DNA of 64,000 nucleotides from CAVSRC01 sp963782045 (GCA_963782045.1 CAWAIR010000037.1:496001-560000); one strand, 5' to 3'. Positions 1 through 9,114 are shown, counted from the first letter of the stretch. The notes: generated by a model not told the origin, from the sequence alone. Translations and numbers: made by a program.

Positions 1-601
1 CGGTGGCCGTCAGCCGCGGCTCGGCGGCGATGGCATCGGTGACGCGGCGCGCACCGAGGACGCTGGCGTCGCGGCTGTGGGCATCGGCGACCGCGCCGCC
101 ACGCACGACGTTGTCGATGACGATGGCGCTGCCCGGCCGCGACAGTTCCAGCGCCCATTCCAGATAGGCGGTGTTGTTGGACTTGTCGGCGTCGATGAAG
201 ATGAGGTCGAACGGCCCCTCGTTGGCGAGCGCCGGCAGCGTGTCGAGCGCCGGTCCGAGGCGGACATCGACCAGCGCCGAGAGCCCGGCCGCGGTGATGT
301 TGGCCCGCGCCAGGCGCGCATTGCGCGGCTCGATCTCCAGCGTCACCAGGCGGCCGTCCTGCGGCAGAGCGCGCGCCAGCCAGATGGTCGAGTAGCCGCC
401 GAGCGTTCCGATCTCGAGGATGCGGCAGGCGCCCACCATCGAGGCCAGCATCATGAGCAGCTTGCCGAAATTGGGAGCGACGGCGATCGGCGGCAGGCCG
501 GCCAATTCGGTCGCGGCCCGGGCCGCGGTGAGCGCGGAATCCTCGCGCACGAGGCGTTCGTCGAAGAAGCGGTCAACCGCCGCCCACTGAGGGTTGTTCA
601 T
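1..601 (-). CDS. O-methyltransferase, caffeoyl-CoA OMT-like (3' end cut by window edge)
   Basis: Class I SAM-dependent O-methyltransferase; the 3' end lies beyond the window. The first ATG (complement of 599-601) gives a protein beginning MNNPQWAAVDRFFDE. The SAM-binding motif I reads ILEIGTLGGYSTIWLA and a later strand reads FDLIFIDADKSN, the metal- and SAM-contacting DADK signature of the divalent-cation-dependent O-methyltransferase family (COMT/YrrM type). About 200 of the usual 215-225 residues are present. The acceptor substrate cannot be read from sequence; bacterial members methylate catechol- or hydroxyl-containing small molecules in the cytosol. It is divergent from the L,D-transpeptidase gene, with no visible functional link. 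The family call is firm and the substrate unknown. Confidence 0.88.
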   Translation of the reverse strand, partial: MNNPQWAAVDRFFDERLVREDSALTAARAATELAGLPPIAVAPNFGKLLMMLASMVGACRILEIGTLGGYSTIWLARALPQDGRLVTLEIEPRNARLARANITAAGLSALVDVRLGPALDTLPALANEGPFDLIFIDADKSNNTAYLEWALELSRPGSAIVIDNVVRGGAVADAHSRDASVLGARRVTDAIAAEPRLTAT

Positions 602-843
602 AGCGTTCGGTCCCTACCAGCCGCGCCGAGCCGCGGTTTCGCCGTGGGCTGGCAGTTGTCCATGCGTGCCCATGAGCGTTGCACGGCGACAACACTGGCA
701 CAGAAATATGACGGTCGAGCCGCCCGGCCAGCCCCCGCATTCTTGTTCCGGCCGGGCAAATTGGGCAAACACGGACAAGCGATGCCTCGTGGCGAACGTT
801 CATCGCTCCTGTGCTTGCGACGACCGGGGAAGGAAGACGACAG

Positions 844-1470
844 ATGCGGAAGCAAATTCTTGTCGCCGTCGGGGTGTTGGCTGGGGTGATCGTCGGCCTG
901 CATGCCGCTCAGGCGCAGGTGCAGACATTCTACGACAACCAGCTCAAGAAGTTCGTCACCTACGACATCCAGCAGGTGATGGCGCAGGGCGCGCAGGCGC
1001 GCGGCCACAGCTATAATCCGGTCCCGCGCGAGACCGTGTCCTATGATGGCCCCTATTCGCCCGGGACGATCGTGGTCAACACCAAGGAGCGGCGCCTCTA
1101 TCTCGTCGAGGACGACGGCAAGGCGCTCAAATACGGCATCGGCGTGGGCCGCGAAGGCTTCACCTGGTCGGGCACCGACCGCATCTCGCGCAAGGCCGAG
1201 TGGCCGGGCTGGACGCCGCCGCAGGTCATGATCGACCGTGAGAAGGCCAACGGCCGCATCCTTCCGGCACACATGAAGGGCGGCGTCGACAATCCGCTCG
1301 GCGCCCGCGCCCTCTACATCGGTGGGCGCATCTACCGCATCCACGGCTCCAACGAACCTTGGACGATCGGCCAGGCGGTGTCGTCGGGATGCATCCGGCT
1401 GACCAACAACGACATCACGGACCTGTACGATCGCGTGAAAGTCGGGACAAAGGTGGTCGTGCTGAACTGA
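844..1470 (+). CDS. L,D-transpeptidase (YkuD domain), periplasmic
   Basis: Cell-wall enzyme of the YkuD/ErfK family, which forms 3-3 peptidoglycan cross-links or attaches proteins to peptidoglycan. The chosen ATG has an AGGAAG-type ribosome site about 10 bases upstream and begins a clear signal peptide (MRKQILVAVGVLAGVIVGLH, cleavage near AQAQ); the reading frame is open a little further upstream but without a signal sequence. The catalytic motif is IHG (His167) followed by SSGCIRL, with nucleophile Cys183, then NNDITDLYDRV. The product is 208 residues, usual for single-domain alphaproteobacterial members, with no LysM or other binding domain. It is monocistronic and followed directly by a strong terminator. 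Which of the several family paralogs it corresponds to cannot be decided. Confidence 0.93.
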   Translation: MRKQILVAVGVLAGVIVGLHAAQAQVQTFYDNQLKKFVTYDIQQVMAQGAQARGHSYNPVPRETVSYDGPYSPGTIVVNTKERRLYLVEDDGKALKYGIGVGREGFTWSGTDRISRKAEWPGWTPPQVMIDREKANGRILPAHMKGGVDNPLGARALYIGGRIYRIHGSNEPWTIGQAVSSGCIRLTNNDITDLYDRVKVGTKVVVLN

Positions 1471-1491
1471 CCCGGACAACGGGGGCGCGAC

Positions 1492-1527
1492 GAAAGGCCG
1501 GCGTCATTTTCGCCGGCCTTTCTCTTT
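1492..1527 (+). terminator. Rho-independent terminator of the L,D-transpeptidase gene
   Basis: Twelve-base perfect inverted repeat: GAAAGGCCGGCG at 1492-1503, a seven-base loop containing TTTT, then CGCCGGCCTTTC at 1511-1522, followed by TCTTT. It lies 22 bases after the stop codon of the L,D-transpeptidase gene. The arms are self-complementary, so a hairpin forms on either strand, but only the + strand has the T-rich tail. Confidence 0.85.
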
Positions 1528-1621
1528 GCCGGCGGTGTGGTCGCGCGCCGGCGTCGCGGCGGGGCGGCGCCAGCCACCGGGAAAGCCAGCGCCGGACGCG
1601 GCGTCCAACCGCAAGGCGTTC

Positions 1622-1885
1622 TCAGGCGCTGAAGAAAGTCGTCGGCGGGCCAATGACGCCGGCCTTCTGCATTTGCGCCTTCAATTCGCCGGACGTGAAG
1701 AACGCCCGCGCCTTCGGAACGTCCGCCACATCGAAGAGAACGAGTATGTCGTTGGCGTCTTCGGCCTTGCGATAGACTCGCCCGTTGGTGAGGCCCGCGG
1801 CGATGCGGTGTTTCTCGAAGGCATCGAATTCCGGGCGCCATGCAGCGTAGTCTTTTACCTTGATGTGAAGCGTGAGCGCGCTCAT
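1622..1885 (-). CDS. Small ABM-fold (dimeric alpha-beta barrel) protein
   Basis: 87-residue protein resembling single-domain antibiotic biosynthesis monooxygenase/EthD-like dimeric alpha-beta barrel proteins: an N-terminal strand MSALTLHIKVKDY, a helix around AAWRPEFDAFEKHR, then ILVLFDVADVPKARAFFTSG and a C-terminal FFSA. Such proteins form dimers in the cytosol and include monooxygenases, heme-degrading enzymes and many of unknown role. No catalytic residues can be assigned. The gene stands alone between the L,D-transpeptidase terminator and a DUF971 gene on the same strand, about 275 bases away. Coding potential is supported by the fold pattern and a clean ATG start; function is unknown. 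Confidence 0.7.
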   Translation of the reverse strand: MSALTLHIKVKDYAAWRPEFDAFEKHRIAAGLTNGRVYRKAEDANDILVLFDVADVPKARAFFTSGELKAQMQKAGVIGPPTTFFSA

Positions 1886-2161
1886 TGCCGGGCCTATTGG
1901 TTGTTGAGGACGACACAGTGAGCTTTGGCCCGGTCCGCGGACCGCCAGCCTTGCTCAACAAACAAGATCGAGACCGGAGCCAATCTCCCACAAAAAGAAG
2001 CATGGAGGAATGGGAATTGAGTGCCCCTCGGCGATGGTGGCGCCGCGTTTAGCGCCAGCCTGGCCGGCTGCGACCGGTGCGCAGTCGCAGCCGCCCCATG
2101 ATCCGCACCGGCGAATCTCCCGGCGACGGCGGTCTGGGTGGAAGCCCAGGCGATTGCCGCT

Positions 2162-2527
2162 TCAGCGGTCGCGGCTCATCCCCTTGGCGGCAAGCTCGTT
2201 GAGGTAGCCCGACCAGCGCGCTTCGTGTTCGTCGCCGAGCTGGCGCAGATAGCTCCACGAGAACAGCCCGGAATCGTGGCCATCGTCGAAGACGATCTTG
2301 ACCGCGTAATTGCCGATGGGTTCGAGCGCGGCGATGGTGACATCGCGCTTGCCGCCGATCGTCTGGCGCTGGTCCGGGGTATGGCCCTGCACCTCGGCCG
2401 AGGGGCTGAGCACACGCAGCATCTCCGCCGGCAGGTCGTGCGCGGCGCCGTCATCAAACCGAACCGATAGCGTGCGACGATCCTTGTGCAATCGGACTTC
2501 CGTCGGCCAGGGAGTCTTTTCCGTCAT
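2162..2527 (-). CDS. DUF971 domain protein
   Basis: 121-residue protein whose body (PTEVRLHKDRRTLSVRFDDG through LFSWSYLRQLG) matches the DUF971 family, the domain found alone in bacteria and as the N-terminal zinc-associated part of gamma-butyrobetaine hydroxylases. The characteristic W-P-x-E-(I/V)-x-(L/V) opening and the DDGHDSGLFSW block are visible. Stand-alone members are often linked to Mrp-type Fe-S proteins; an mrp/apbC homolog lies about 7 kb away here, not adjacent. The ATG at the complement of 2525-2527 is preceded by GAGGTAGGAG, a good ribosome site. The biochemical role is unknown. Confidence 0.85.
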   Translation of the reverse strand: MTEKTPWPTEVRLHKDRRTLSVRFDDGAAHDLPAEMLRVLSPSAEVQGHTPDQRQTIGGKRDVTIAALEPIGNYAVKIVFDDGHDSGLFSWSYLRQLGDEHEARWSGYLNELAAKGMSRDR

Positions 2528-2675
2528 CTCCTACCTCTGCAAAGCTGTGCAAGCCCTTCTGACAGCGCAGATTTGTTCATCGCGCCGCTTCCGGGCATAA
2601 TAGCGGCGCATCACCCACTTCCGGAGGATTTCGCGCGGCCTGCCAACCGCGTCTCTCATATGCATTGGAGTGACT

Positions 2676-3542
2676 ATGTCCGCTTTGACCGACTTCGATC
2701 TCGACGAAACCGGCAAGATCGATCTCACGGCAATCTACGACCGCCCCGATCCGCGGGACTACTACCAGACCCTCAGCAACCTCGACTACCGCATTCCGGC
2801 CGAAGGCGCCCCCGTGTTCCGGCGGGTGGTCGAGGTCGAACGTTCGATCCGTAAGCGACAGCGTCTGAAACTCCTGGATGTCGGCTGCTCCTATGGCGTC
2901 AATGCCGCGATCCTCAAGCACCAGCGCGCCCTCCCCGATCTCTTCCGCGCCTATGGCGCCTCGGCGACCGCGGCCCTGTCGCGCCGCGAACTGGTCGCGC
3001 GCGACCGCGCGGCCTACGGCAAAAGCACGGACGGGGCGGACCTCACCGTCATCGGCCTCGACCCGGCGGCCCGCGCGGTGGGCTATGCCCGCGAGGTCGG
3101 CATCCTCGACGGCTATCTCACCCGCGATCTCGAAAACGAGGCGCCGACGGCCGAGGAGCAGGCGCTTCTTGCCGACGTCGATCTGGTCATCTCCACCGGC
3201 GCCATCGGCTATGTCGGCGCCCCGACCTTCGTCCGCATCCTCGAATCGGCGGAGCAGCGACCGTGGTTCGCGCTATTCGCGCTCCGCATGTTCTCCTTCG
3301 CAGCAATCGGCGAGGCGCTGAAGGAACACGGCTACGCCGTGTTCAAGCTGCCGGACAAGACCTTCCGTCAGCGTCACTTCGCCGACGGCAAGGAGCGGGC
3401 CGAGGTCTTCGCCAATCTCGATGCGCTCGACATCAATCCCGACGGCGTCGAGAGCGACGGCTGGTACCACGCCGAGTTCTTCTTCGCCCGTCCGGCCGAC
3501 GAGGAAGCCCCGACGCCGCTCCCCGGCCTCACGCGGCTCTGA
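2676..3542 (+). CDS. Class I SAM methyltransferase-like protein
   Basis: 288-residue cytosolic protein with a Rossmann-type glycine motif (LLDVGCSYGVNAAIL), a second strand ending in an acidic residue (LTVIGLDPAARAVGYAREVG) and VDLVISTGAIGYVG as the motif IV region, an arrangement typical of class I SAM-dependent methyltransferases. The ATG at 2676 follows TTGGAG with five-base spacing and is preferred over the GTG six bases upstream. The substrate is unknown; it could act on a small molecule, and loss of activity cannot be excluded because post-motif residues vary in this family. It converges on the serine hydrolase gene with a 24-base gap. Confidence 0.75.
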   Translation: MSALTDFDLDETGKIDLTAIYDRPDPRDYYQTLSNLDYRIPAEGAPVFRRVVEVERSIRKRQRLKLLDVGCSYGVNAAILKHQRALPDLFRAYGASATAALSRRELVARDRAAYGKSTDGADLTVIGLDPAARAVGYAREVGILDGYLTRDLENEAPTAEEQALLADVDLVISTGAIGYVGAPTFVRILESAEQRPWFALFALRMFSFAAIGEALKEHGYAVFKLPDKTFRQRHFADGKERAEVFANLDALDINPDGVESDGWYHAEFFFARPADEEAPTPLPGLTRL

Positions 3543-3566
3543 CGGAACGGCCGTCGCCGGTCGCGG

Positions 3567-4754
3567 TCACGCGCCGGCGACGGCTTCCGCGATCTGCCGG
3601 AAGACCGGCGGCCACCACATGCCGGGCGGAAAACGGTCGGACAGCCGCACGATGACCGTTGCGGTGTCAGGCGAAACGTAGATGTGCTGCCCAAGAACGC
3701 CCATGGCGAAGAAGTCGTGGCGGGCCTCGTCGAGCCGCGTGCCCCACCACATGCGGCGATAGTAGACACGCCCGCTCGCGAACACCCTGCCCCACTGGCG
3801 ATTGCGGTAATAGGCGAACCAGTCCGGGTCCATGCGCGCACCGGCAGGCGCGACCGTCGATGTGACCCAGCCCTCGGGGAGCAGCCGTTCACCGTTCCAC
3901 ACGCCGTCCTGCAGGTAGAGCTGGCCGAACTTGGCGAGATCGACCGCGGTGGCGGTGAGGCCGCTCTCCAGATGCTCGACGCCCTCCGCCCCGTCGCGGT
4001 CGACCATCATGCTCGCCGGATGCTCCGCACCCAGCGGATTCCACAGCCGCTCCTGTAGCCAGCGCGTCGTGCTCACCCCCGTCGCCGCTTCGAGGATCAG
4101 GCTCAGCATCTGCGGATGCCAGTCGTTGTAATGAAAGAAGCCGGCGACCGGATCGGCGACGCGCAGCGCCCTGAGACGCTTGCGCATGTCGGTAGCGTAG
4201 TAGGCGCGCGGCGCGTCGGTCCACGGCAGGACGCCGTCAACGAAGCGGATGCCGGAGCGCATCTCGAGCAGGTGGGCGATGGTCAGCCGGGCGACGTTCG
4301 GGTCACGCAGCCCGGTCAGATAGCGGCCGATCTCGTCCTCCGCGGAGCCGATCGCGCCGGTCCGGACGGCGGCGCCGACCAGCGCCGAGGCGACCGACTT
4401 GGTGACCGAGAAGCACCGGTTGAGCCGGTCACGCGATCCGCCGTTGGGGTAATGCTCCCAGAGAATCTCCCCCCGGTTGACGACTACCAGCGCCGTCGTG
4501 CCGGTCTCCGCGAGCAGCGTCGCCAGCGCGGCCGGTGCAGCGTCGGCACGGCGGATGGGCAGCGCCGAGAGATCCGGCGTGGAAGCGGCGAGCGACAGCG
4601 GCGTCGGCGTCGGGCTTGCCGACAGCGGCCGCTGCGGCATGCGCAGATGGTCGACGTTGGTCGGGCGCAGCCACAGGAGGTAACGGCCGAGATAGGTCGA
4701 GGTGATAGCGTGTTTCAGCCCCCGGCCGGGTGCGGCTCGCGGTGTTTGGTTCAT
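3567..4754 (-). CDS. Serine hydrolase, class C beta-lactamase/6-aminohexanoate-dimer hydrolase family
   Basis: 395-residue member of the beta-lactamase class C/PBPX group. The nucleophile motif SxxK is present as SVTK in NRCFSVTKSVASALVG (near residue 120), and the second motif YxN as YND in FHYNDWHPQ. The C-terminal part (MWWGTRLDEARHDFFAMG followed by GQHIYVSPD) resembles 6-aminohexanoate-dimer hydrolases and esterases rather than resistance beta-lactamases; there is no KTG triad in its usual form. No signal peptide is obvious, so it is probably cytosolic. Likely substrates are short amides or esters. The neighbouring amine oxidase runs in the opposite direction with an intervening gap of about 100 bases. 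Confidence 0.85.
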   Translation of the reverse strand: MNQTPRAAPGRGLKHAITSTYLGRYLLWLRPTNVDHLRMPQRPLSASPTPTPLSLAASTPDLSALPIRRADAAPAALATLLAETGTTALVVVNRGEILWEHYPNGGSRDRLNRCFSVTKSVASALVGAAVRTGAIGSAEDEIGRYLTGLRDPNVARLTIAHLLEMRSGIRFVDGVLPWTDAPRAYYATDMRKRLRALRVADPVAGFFHYNDWHPQMLSLILEAATGVSTTRWLQERLWNPLGAEHPASMMVDRDGAEGVEHLESGLTATAVDLAKFGQLYLQDGVWNGERLLPEGWVTSTVAPAGARMDPDWFAYYRNRQWGRVFASGRVYYRRMWWGTRLDEARHDFFAMGVLGQHIYVSPDTATVIVRLSDRFPPGMWWPPVFRQIAEAVAGA

Positions 4755-4855
4755 GGCGCCTGGCCCAGGCCGTTCCCCTCGCGGTGGCGGGACCGGATTG
4801 TTCCGCCACTAGAACCGTGAGAGCTTTATCCCGGAATGGCAGCGGGGGAAGTCGT

Positions 4856-5995
4856 TTGTCGACCAGGAGCTATGACGTCATCGTCGTCGGCGTCGGCGGC
4901 ATGGGCGCCGCCGCGTGCTGGCAGCTCGCCCGCCGGGGCACAAGGGTGCTCGGGCTCGAACGCTTCGACATCCCGCACGCCGAGGGCTCCTCGCACGGCG
5001 TCACGCGCATCATCCGCCTCGCCTATTACGAGAGCCCCGCCTACGTGCCGCTGCTCAAGCGCGCCTTCGCGCTGTGGCGGGAAGCGTCGGAGGCGGCCGG
5101 CGAGCCGCTGCTGATCACCACCGGATCGCTCGACACCGGTCCGGCGGAGAGCGACGTCTTCCGCGGTTCGCTCGCATCGTGCCGCGCGCACGACCTCGCC
5201 CACGAGGTGCTCGACGGTGCCGAGGTCAACGCCCGCTTTCCCGGCTACCGCCTTCCGCAGGATTTCGCCGCGGTCTTCCAGCCGGACGGGGGCGTGGTGC
5301 TGTCGGAGCGCGCCATCGTGGCGCATGTGAACCTGGCGATTGCCGCCGGCGCCGAGATTCATGCCCGCGAACAGGTCCTGGACTGGTCACCAATCGCCGG
5401 CGGCGGCGTCCGCGTCACCACGACGCGCGGCGCCTACGAGGCGGGCCGGCTGGTGCTGTCGCCCGGTGCGTGGATCGGCGATCTCGTGCCGGCGCTGAAA
5501 CCCATCGCCGTGCCCGAACGGCAGGTGCTCGGCTGGTTCCAGCCGGCACATCCGGAGCGTTTCGCCCCGGACGCCTTCCCGGTGCTCAACCTCAAGGCCG
5601 AGGAAGGCCGCTACTACCTGCTGCCGATCCACGGCGTGCCCGGGCTGAAGATAGGCCTCTACCATCACCTCGAGGAGCGCGGCCATCCGGACACGCTGTC
5701 GCGCGCGGTGAGCGAGGCCGACGAGGCGGTGCTGCGCCGCTGCCTCACCTGCTATTTCCCCGACGCCGACGGTCCGGTGATGACGCTGAAATCGTGCATG
5801 TTCACCAATACGCCCGACGAGCACTTCATCATCGACACCCTCGCCGGCCAGCCCGACGTGGTGGTTGTCTCGCCCTGCTCCGGCCACGGCTACAAGTTCG
5901 CCAGCGTCGTCGGCGAGATCGCCGCCGACCTCGCCACCACCGGCGGCAGCCGTTTCGATCTGTCGATGTTCAGCCTCGCCCGCTTCGGCGTCTGA
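4856..5995 (+). CDS. solA: FAD-dependent N-methyl amino-acid oxidase (SolA/MSOX-like)
   Basis: 379-residue member of the sarcosine oxidase/N-methyl-L-tryptophan oxidase family (DAO superfamily). It oxidises an N-methyl or secondary amino acid to imine with H2O2 release in the cytosol. The FAD-binding motif VIVVGVGGMGAAACWQLARR is at the N terminus and the second FAD-linked region is LVLSPGAWIGDLVPAL. Late motifs CMFTNTPDEHFIID and SPCSGHGYKFASVVGE fit the family, including the Cys-Met-(Y/F)-(T/S)-x-(T/S)-P-D segment where FAD is covalently held by cysteine. A TTG start at 4856 with GGGGGAA five bases upstream gives MSTRSYDVIVVG; upstream ATG/GTG choices add unrelated sequence. The exact substrate is uncertain. 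Confidence 0.85.
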   Translation: MSTRSYDVIVVGVGGMGAAACWQLARRGTRVLGLERFDIPHAEGSSHGVTRIIRLAYYESPAYVPLLKRAFALWREASEAAGEPLLITTGSLDTGPAESDVFRGSLASCRAHDLAHEVLDGAEVNARFPGYRLPQDFAAVFQPDGGVVLSERAIVAHVNLAIAAGAEIHAREQVLDWSPIAGGGVRVTTTRGAYEAGRLVLSPGAWIGDLVPALKPIAVPERQVLGWFQPAHPERFAPDAFPVLNLKAEEGRYYLLPIHGVPGLKIGLYHHLEERGHPDTLSRAVSEADEAVLRRCLTCYFPDADGPVMTLKSCMFTNTPDEHFIIDTLAGQPDVVVVSPCSGHGYKFASVVGEIAADLATTGGSRFDLSMFSLARFGV

Positions 5996-6125
5996 GTGCC
6001 GTTGCCGCAGGTCCGGGGCCCTCCCGCTCCCTTCGCCTTTGCTGTATTGGTCGCGGCGCGACGATAGAAACCACGCCACGACACCGGCCGCGCCGGGCGC
6101 CAGTGGGCGCTGTTCGGTGCTTCCG

Positions 6126-7064
6126 ATGGCCAGTCCCGCCCCATTTCGTGAAAATCTTCGCGGGATCGTGGCGATTTCCGCCTGCAATCTCCTGTTCCTG
6201 ATCAACGACACGATGATGAAGCTGGTCAGCACGGAATTGCCGCTGGGCGAGATCCTGCTCCTGCGCGGCTGCCTTGCCACCGCGTGGCTTGCCCTCATCG
6301 TCGGCTTCACGCGCACGCCGCTCCGTCTCGGCGTGCTGGCCAACCGGGCGGTGTTCTGGCGCACGTTCGCCGAGGTCGCTTCGGCCTATCTCTACCTGAT
6401 CGCGCTCTTCCAGATCCCGATCGCCAATGCCAACACCATCCTCCAGGTTGTGCCGCTGATGGTGACGGCGGGCGCTGCCATCTTCCTCGGCGAGGAGGTC
6501 GGCTGGCGGCGGTGGACGGCGATCGCCGTCGGCTTTGCCGGCGTGCTCATCGTCATCCGCCCGGGGCTCTCCGGCTTCAACGAGTTCAGCCTGCTGGCGC
6601 TGGCCGCGGCGGCCTTCATCGCGCTGCGCGACATGACCACCCGCATCATGCCGCCCGGCGTGCCGACGCTCCTGATTGCGCTCGTCACCGCGATCGTGGT
6701 GGCGGCGAGCGGGCCGGTCTACGGAGTGATCGTCGGCGAGCAATGGACGATGCCCTCGGCCCGCTCCATCGCCCTCATGGTGAGCGCCAGCGTCTTCCTG
6801 ATCGGCGGCTACCTCACGGCGATCGATTTCATGCGCCACGGCGACATCGCCGTGGTGGCGCCGTTCCGCTACACGGTGATTATCTGGGCGGTCATCGTCG
6901 GCTTCCTGGTCTGGCGCGAAGTGCCCGACACGGTGATGGTCGCCGGCACGCTCGTCATCATCGCCACCGGCGTCTACACCTTCCACCGCGAGCGCCAGAT
7001 CGCGGCACGCGCCGGGAAGACGGCTGTCCTGGCCGAAGAGGAACCGTCCCGGCCGCTCGCCTGA
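6126..7064 (+). CDS. DMT-family transporter (two EamA repeats)
   Basis: 312-residue inner-membrane protein with about ten hydrophobic segments arranged as two EamA repeats. The first covers GIVAISACNLLFLINDTMMK to AGVLIVIRPG and the second FSLLALAAAAFIALRDMTTR to LVIIATGVYTFHRERQ. Family motifs include ANANTILQVVPLMVTAGAAI and LGEEVGWRRW. These transporters export or import small metabolites, often amino acids or nucleotide-like compounds; the substrate cannot be read. The ATG at 6126 was chosen because it begins immediately before the first membrane segment. It follows the amine oxidase gene on the same strand by 130 bases, so co-transcription is possible. Confidence 0.88.
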   Translation: MASPAPFRENLRGIVAISACNLLFLINDTMMKLVSTELPLGEILLLRGCLATAWLALIVGFTRTPLRLGVLANRAVFWRTFAEVASAYLYLIALFQIPIANANTILQVVPLMVTAGAAIFLGEEVGWRRWTAIAVGFAGVLIVIRPGLSGFNEFSLLALAAAAFIALRDMTTRIMPPGVPTLLIALVTAIVVAASGPVYGVIVGEQWTMPSARSIALMVSASVFLIGGYLTAIDFMRHGDIAVVAPFRYTVIIWAVIVGFLVWREVPDTVMVAGTLVIIATGVYTFHRERQIAARAGKTAVLAEEEPSRPLA

Positions 7065-7071
7065 AGCGCCC

Positions 7072-8262
7072 TCAGGTCGGCGCCACGGCCGCGGCCGGCG
7101 CCAGCGGCGCGGGCGGCGGCAGGCGCCCGCGGCTGCCGTAGTAGCGCCTGAGCAGCAGGATCATGACGATGGCGGCCGGCACGCCCTGCAACATGCCGAC
7201 CGACAGCGGCAGGCCGTAGTGATAGAAGGCGGCCGCGACGATGCAGCCGACGAAGCAGCCGATGTCCCAGCCGCCTTCGCTGGCCATGTTGAAGCGCAGC
7301 GCGCAGGGCGAGGCCTTGGCCATGTTGTACATGGCGGTGCCGATGCCCGGCACGAACAGCGGCATGGCGAGCGCGCCGAGCGCGTTGGCGGCGACCGCCA
7401 GCCAGGGCGAGCCGAGGCTGACCGCGCGCAGCACGACGATCAGCATGGCGATGCCGTAGCCGATGGTCACTGCCCGGCGGCCGTGGCCGAGATCAATGGT
7501 GCGGCCGAGAGCCAAGCTGCCGCCGGCGCCGAACAGACCGGCCAGCGCCATGGCGCCGCCATAGGCGGGGATGTTGCCGCCGAGCGAGACGAACAGCACG
7601 ATCTGCCAGACGAAGAACCAGCCGGCGGCGAACCAGCCGTCGATGGCAAGCAGCGCCACGGTGAGCCGTGCGGCCTTGAGCGTGCCGGGCGCCGCCTGCT
7701 TGACGGCGACGTTGGTCACGCCGATGAGCGGCAGCACGGCGGCGGCCTGCACCAATCCCGCCGCGGCGAAGGTGGCGCCGGGTCCGACGGTGATGAAGGC
7801 CCAGGCGCCCAGCAGCGGGGCCAGGATGCCGACCACGGCCGCCAGCGCCTCGCGCGCACCGACCTGTGAGCCGCGCTCCTCGGCATCGCCGAGGGCGGCG
7901 AAATAGGCGTGGTAACTCGGCCAGTAGAAGACGTCGCCGACCGCGACGACGACGATGAGCACGAGCAGCATCGGCCCGATGCCATCGACCATGGCCAGAA
8001 CCGGATACTGCACGGCAAGGCAGAGCGTGCCGAAGATGAGCAGAGGCTTGATGCCGAGGCGCTTGGCGAGCGGCAGGATCGCCGGGCGCATGATGAAGCG
8101 CCCGGTGACCACCGCGGCCATCGCCAGCAGGACCAGCGGCACCGGAACCCCGGCACGCAGCAGAAAGACGAGGAAGAAGATGCCACCGGCGCCCTGGGCA
8201 AACGCCTGGATGCCGGTATGCAGGTTGACGCGATTGATCGCGTCATTGCGAAGGAATGCCAT
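7072..8262 (-). CDS. MFS transporter
   Basis: 396-residue polytopic membrane protein with 12 predicted hydrophobic segments. Examples are GAGGIFFLVFLLRAGVPVPL, LVLIVVVAVGDVFYWPSYHA and VGCIVAAAFYHYGLPLSVGM. The central loop and the GRTIDLGHGRRAVTIGYGIA segment resemble the MFS loop motif between helices 2-3 or 8-9. The substrate is unknown. It converges on the DMT transporter gene with only seven bases between the two stop codons. The start ATG at the complement of 8260-8262 is followed by a short hydrophilic N terminus. Confidence 0.82.
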   Translation of the reverse strand: MAFLRNDAINRVNLHTGIQAFAQGAGGIFFLVFLLRAGVPVPLVLLAMAAVVTGRFIMRPAILPLAKRLGIKPLLIFGTLCLAVQYPVLAMVDGIGPMLLVLIVVVAVGDVFYWPSYHAYFAALGDAEERGSQVGAREALAAVVGILAPLLGAWAFITVGPGATFAAAGLVQAAAVLPLIGVTNVAVKQAAPGTLKAARLTVALLAIDGWFAAGWFFVWQIVLFVSLGGNIPAYGGAMALAGLFGAGGSLALGRTIDLGHGRRAVTIGYGIAMLIVVLRAVSLGSPWLAVAANALGALAMPLFVPGIGTAMYNMAKASPCALRFNMASEGGWDIGCFVGCIVAAAFYHYGLPLSVGMLQGVPAAIVMILLLRRYYGSRGRLPPPAPLAPAAAVAPT

Positions 8263-8535
8263 GGGAATACCGAAAGACGGAAGGGATGACGGCCGACCGG
8301 TGCCGGTCGGCGGCGCAATGCGCTAGGCGGAAATGGTCCCAGTCATCCGAATCCCTCCGTAGAGGGCGCGACTATGCCGCGCGGCCGGTGCGGCGGCAAT
8401 GGCCGCCCCGCCGGCAGCGGCGATTTCCCCCACGCGGTGGCGCGGCGGCAACACCGGCTACCGGCTTCCTGCGGCGGCCCGTCGGCGACAAGCAACAAGC
8501 GGCCGGCCAAAGCCCACGCCGGCGCTCAACTCCGG
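8263..8535. other. Intergenic stretch between MFS and Fic genes
   Basis: About 270 bases lie between the 5' end of the MFS gene and the 3' end of the Fic gene. No convincing coding sequence, RNA gene or terminator with a T-tract was seen. The MFS promoter must lie in its left part. Confidence 0.4.
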
Positions 8536-9096
8536 CTACTCGATCAGGCTGAGCAATTGCTTCGCGAGAGGCTGTTCATCCCCAGCGAAGCTCGCAATCA
8601 TGGCCTCCAGAAAAAACGGTTCGTGCAGTTGCGCGACGTTGAGCGGATGGCCCGTACGTGAAGCCAGCATGGCCAGGAACGCCATTTGCGTTCTGCCATT
8701 TCCTTCGCGAAACGGGTGGATAGCATTCAACGTCGCCAGGAAATGCGCGGCCTGCGACGCAAAGGCATTCGCCGGCAGGTTCTTCAGAAACGCCCCGCCC
8801 TTGAGCCATAGAAACAGGTTGTTCATTTCCGGGATGACGTTCTCGGGATAGCAGAAGACACTCCTGTCCTTGGCGATGCGCACTGTCCGATAACGCCCTA
8901 CCCACCTGTAGACGTCCCCGAACAAATGCCGGTGGACCGCGCAATAGTGAGCAGCGCCAAGGCGTCCGTTCGGCAGCGGTTCGCTCGCCCGTTGTGACAC
9001 GCTGGCAACTTCAAATTGCTGAAGCTTGGTGCCGTCTCGAATGCCGAGTTGATTCTTGAGCACGTCAGTGCCCGCGTACGAATAAGGATCGGGCAC
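8536..9096 (-). CDS. Fic-family protein (toxin-like AMP transferase) with altered catalytic motif
   Basis: 186-residue Fic-domain protein; relatives transfer AMP or other nucleotide moieties onto hydroxyl groups of target proteins. The N-terminal DPYSYAGTDVLKNQLGIRD and the flap RTVRIAKDRSVFCYPENV are typical of stand-alone bacterial Fic toxins. The catalytic motif is HPFREGNGRTQM, with His127, Phe129, Glu131, Asn133 and Arg135 kept. The final arginine of the consensus HxFx(D/E)GNGRxxR is Met138, read directly from the DNA. That arginine normally helps bind the ATP phosphates and pairs with the antitoxin glutamate, so activity may be reduced or different. The GTG start lies 18 bases after the antitoxin stop, so the two genes form a unit with the antitoxin first. 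Confidence 0.88.
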   Translation of the reverse strand: MPDPYSYAGTDVLKNQLGIRDGTKLQQFEVASVSQRASEPLPNGRLGAAHYCAVHRHLFGDVYRWVGRYRTVRIAKDRSVFCYPENVIPEMNNLFLWLKGGAFLKNLPANAFASQAAHFLATLNAIHPFREGNGRTQMAFLAMLASRTGHPLNVAQLHEPFFLEAMIASFAGDEQPLAKQLLSLIE

Positions 9097-9114
9097 GGCG
9101 TCGTAGAAAATGGC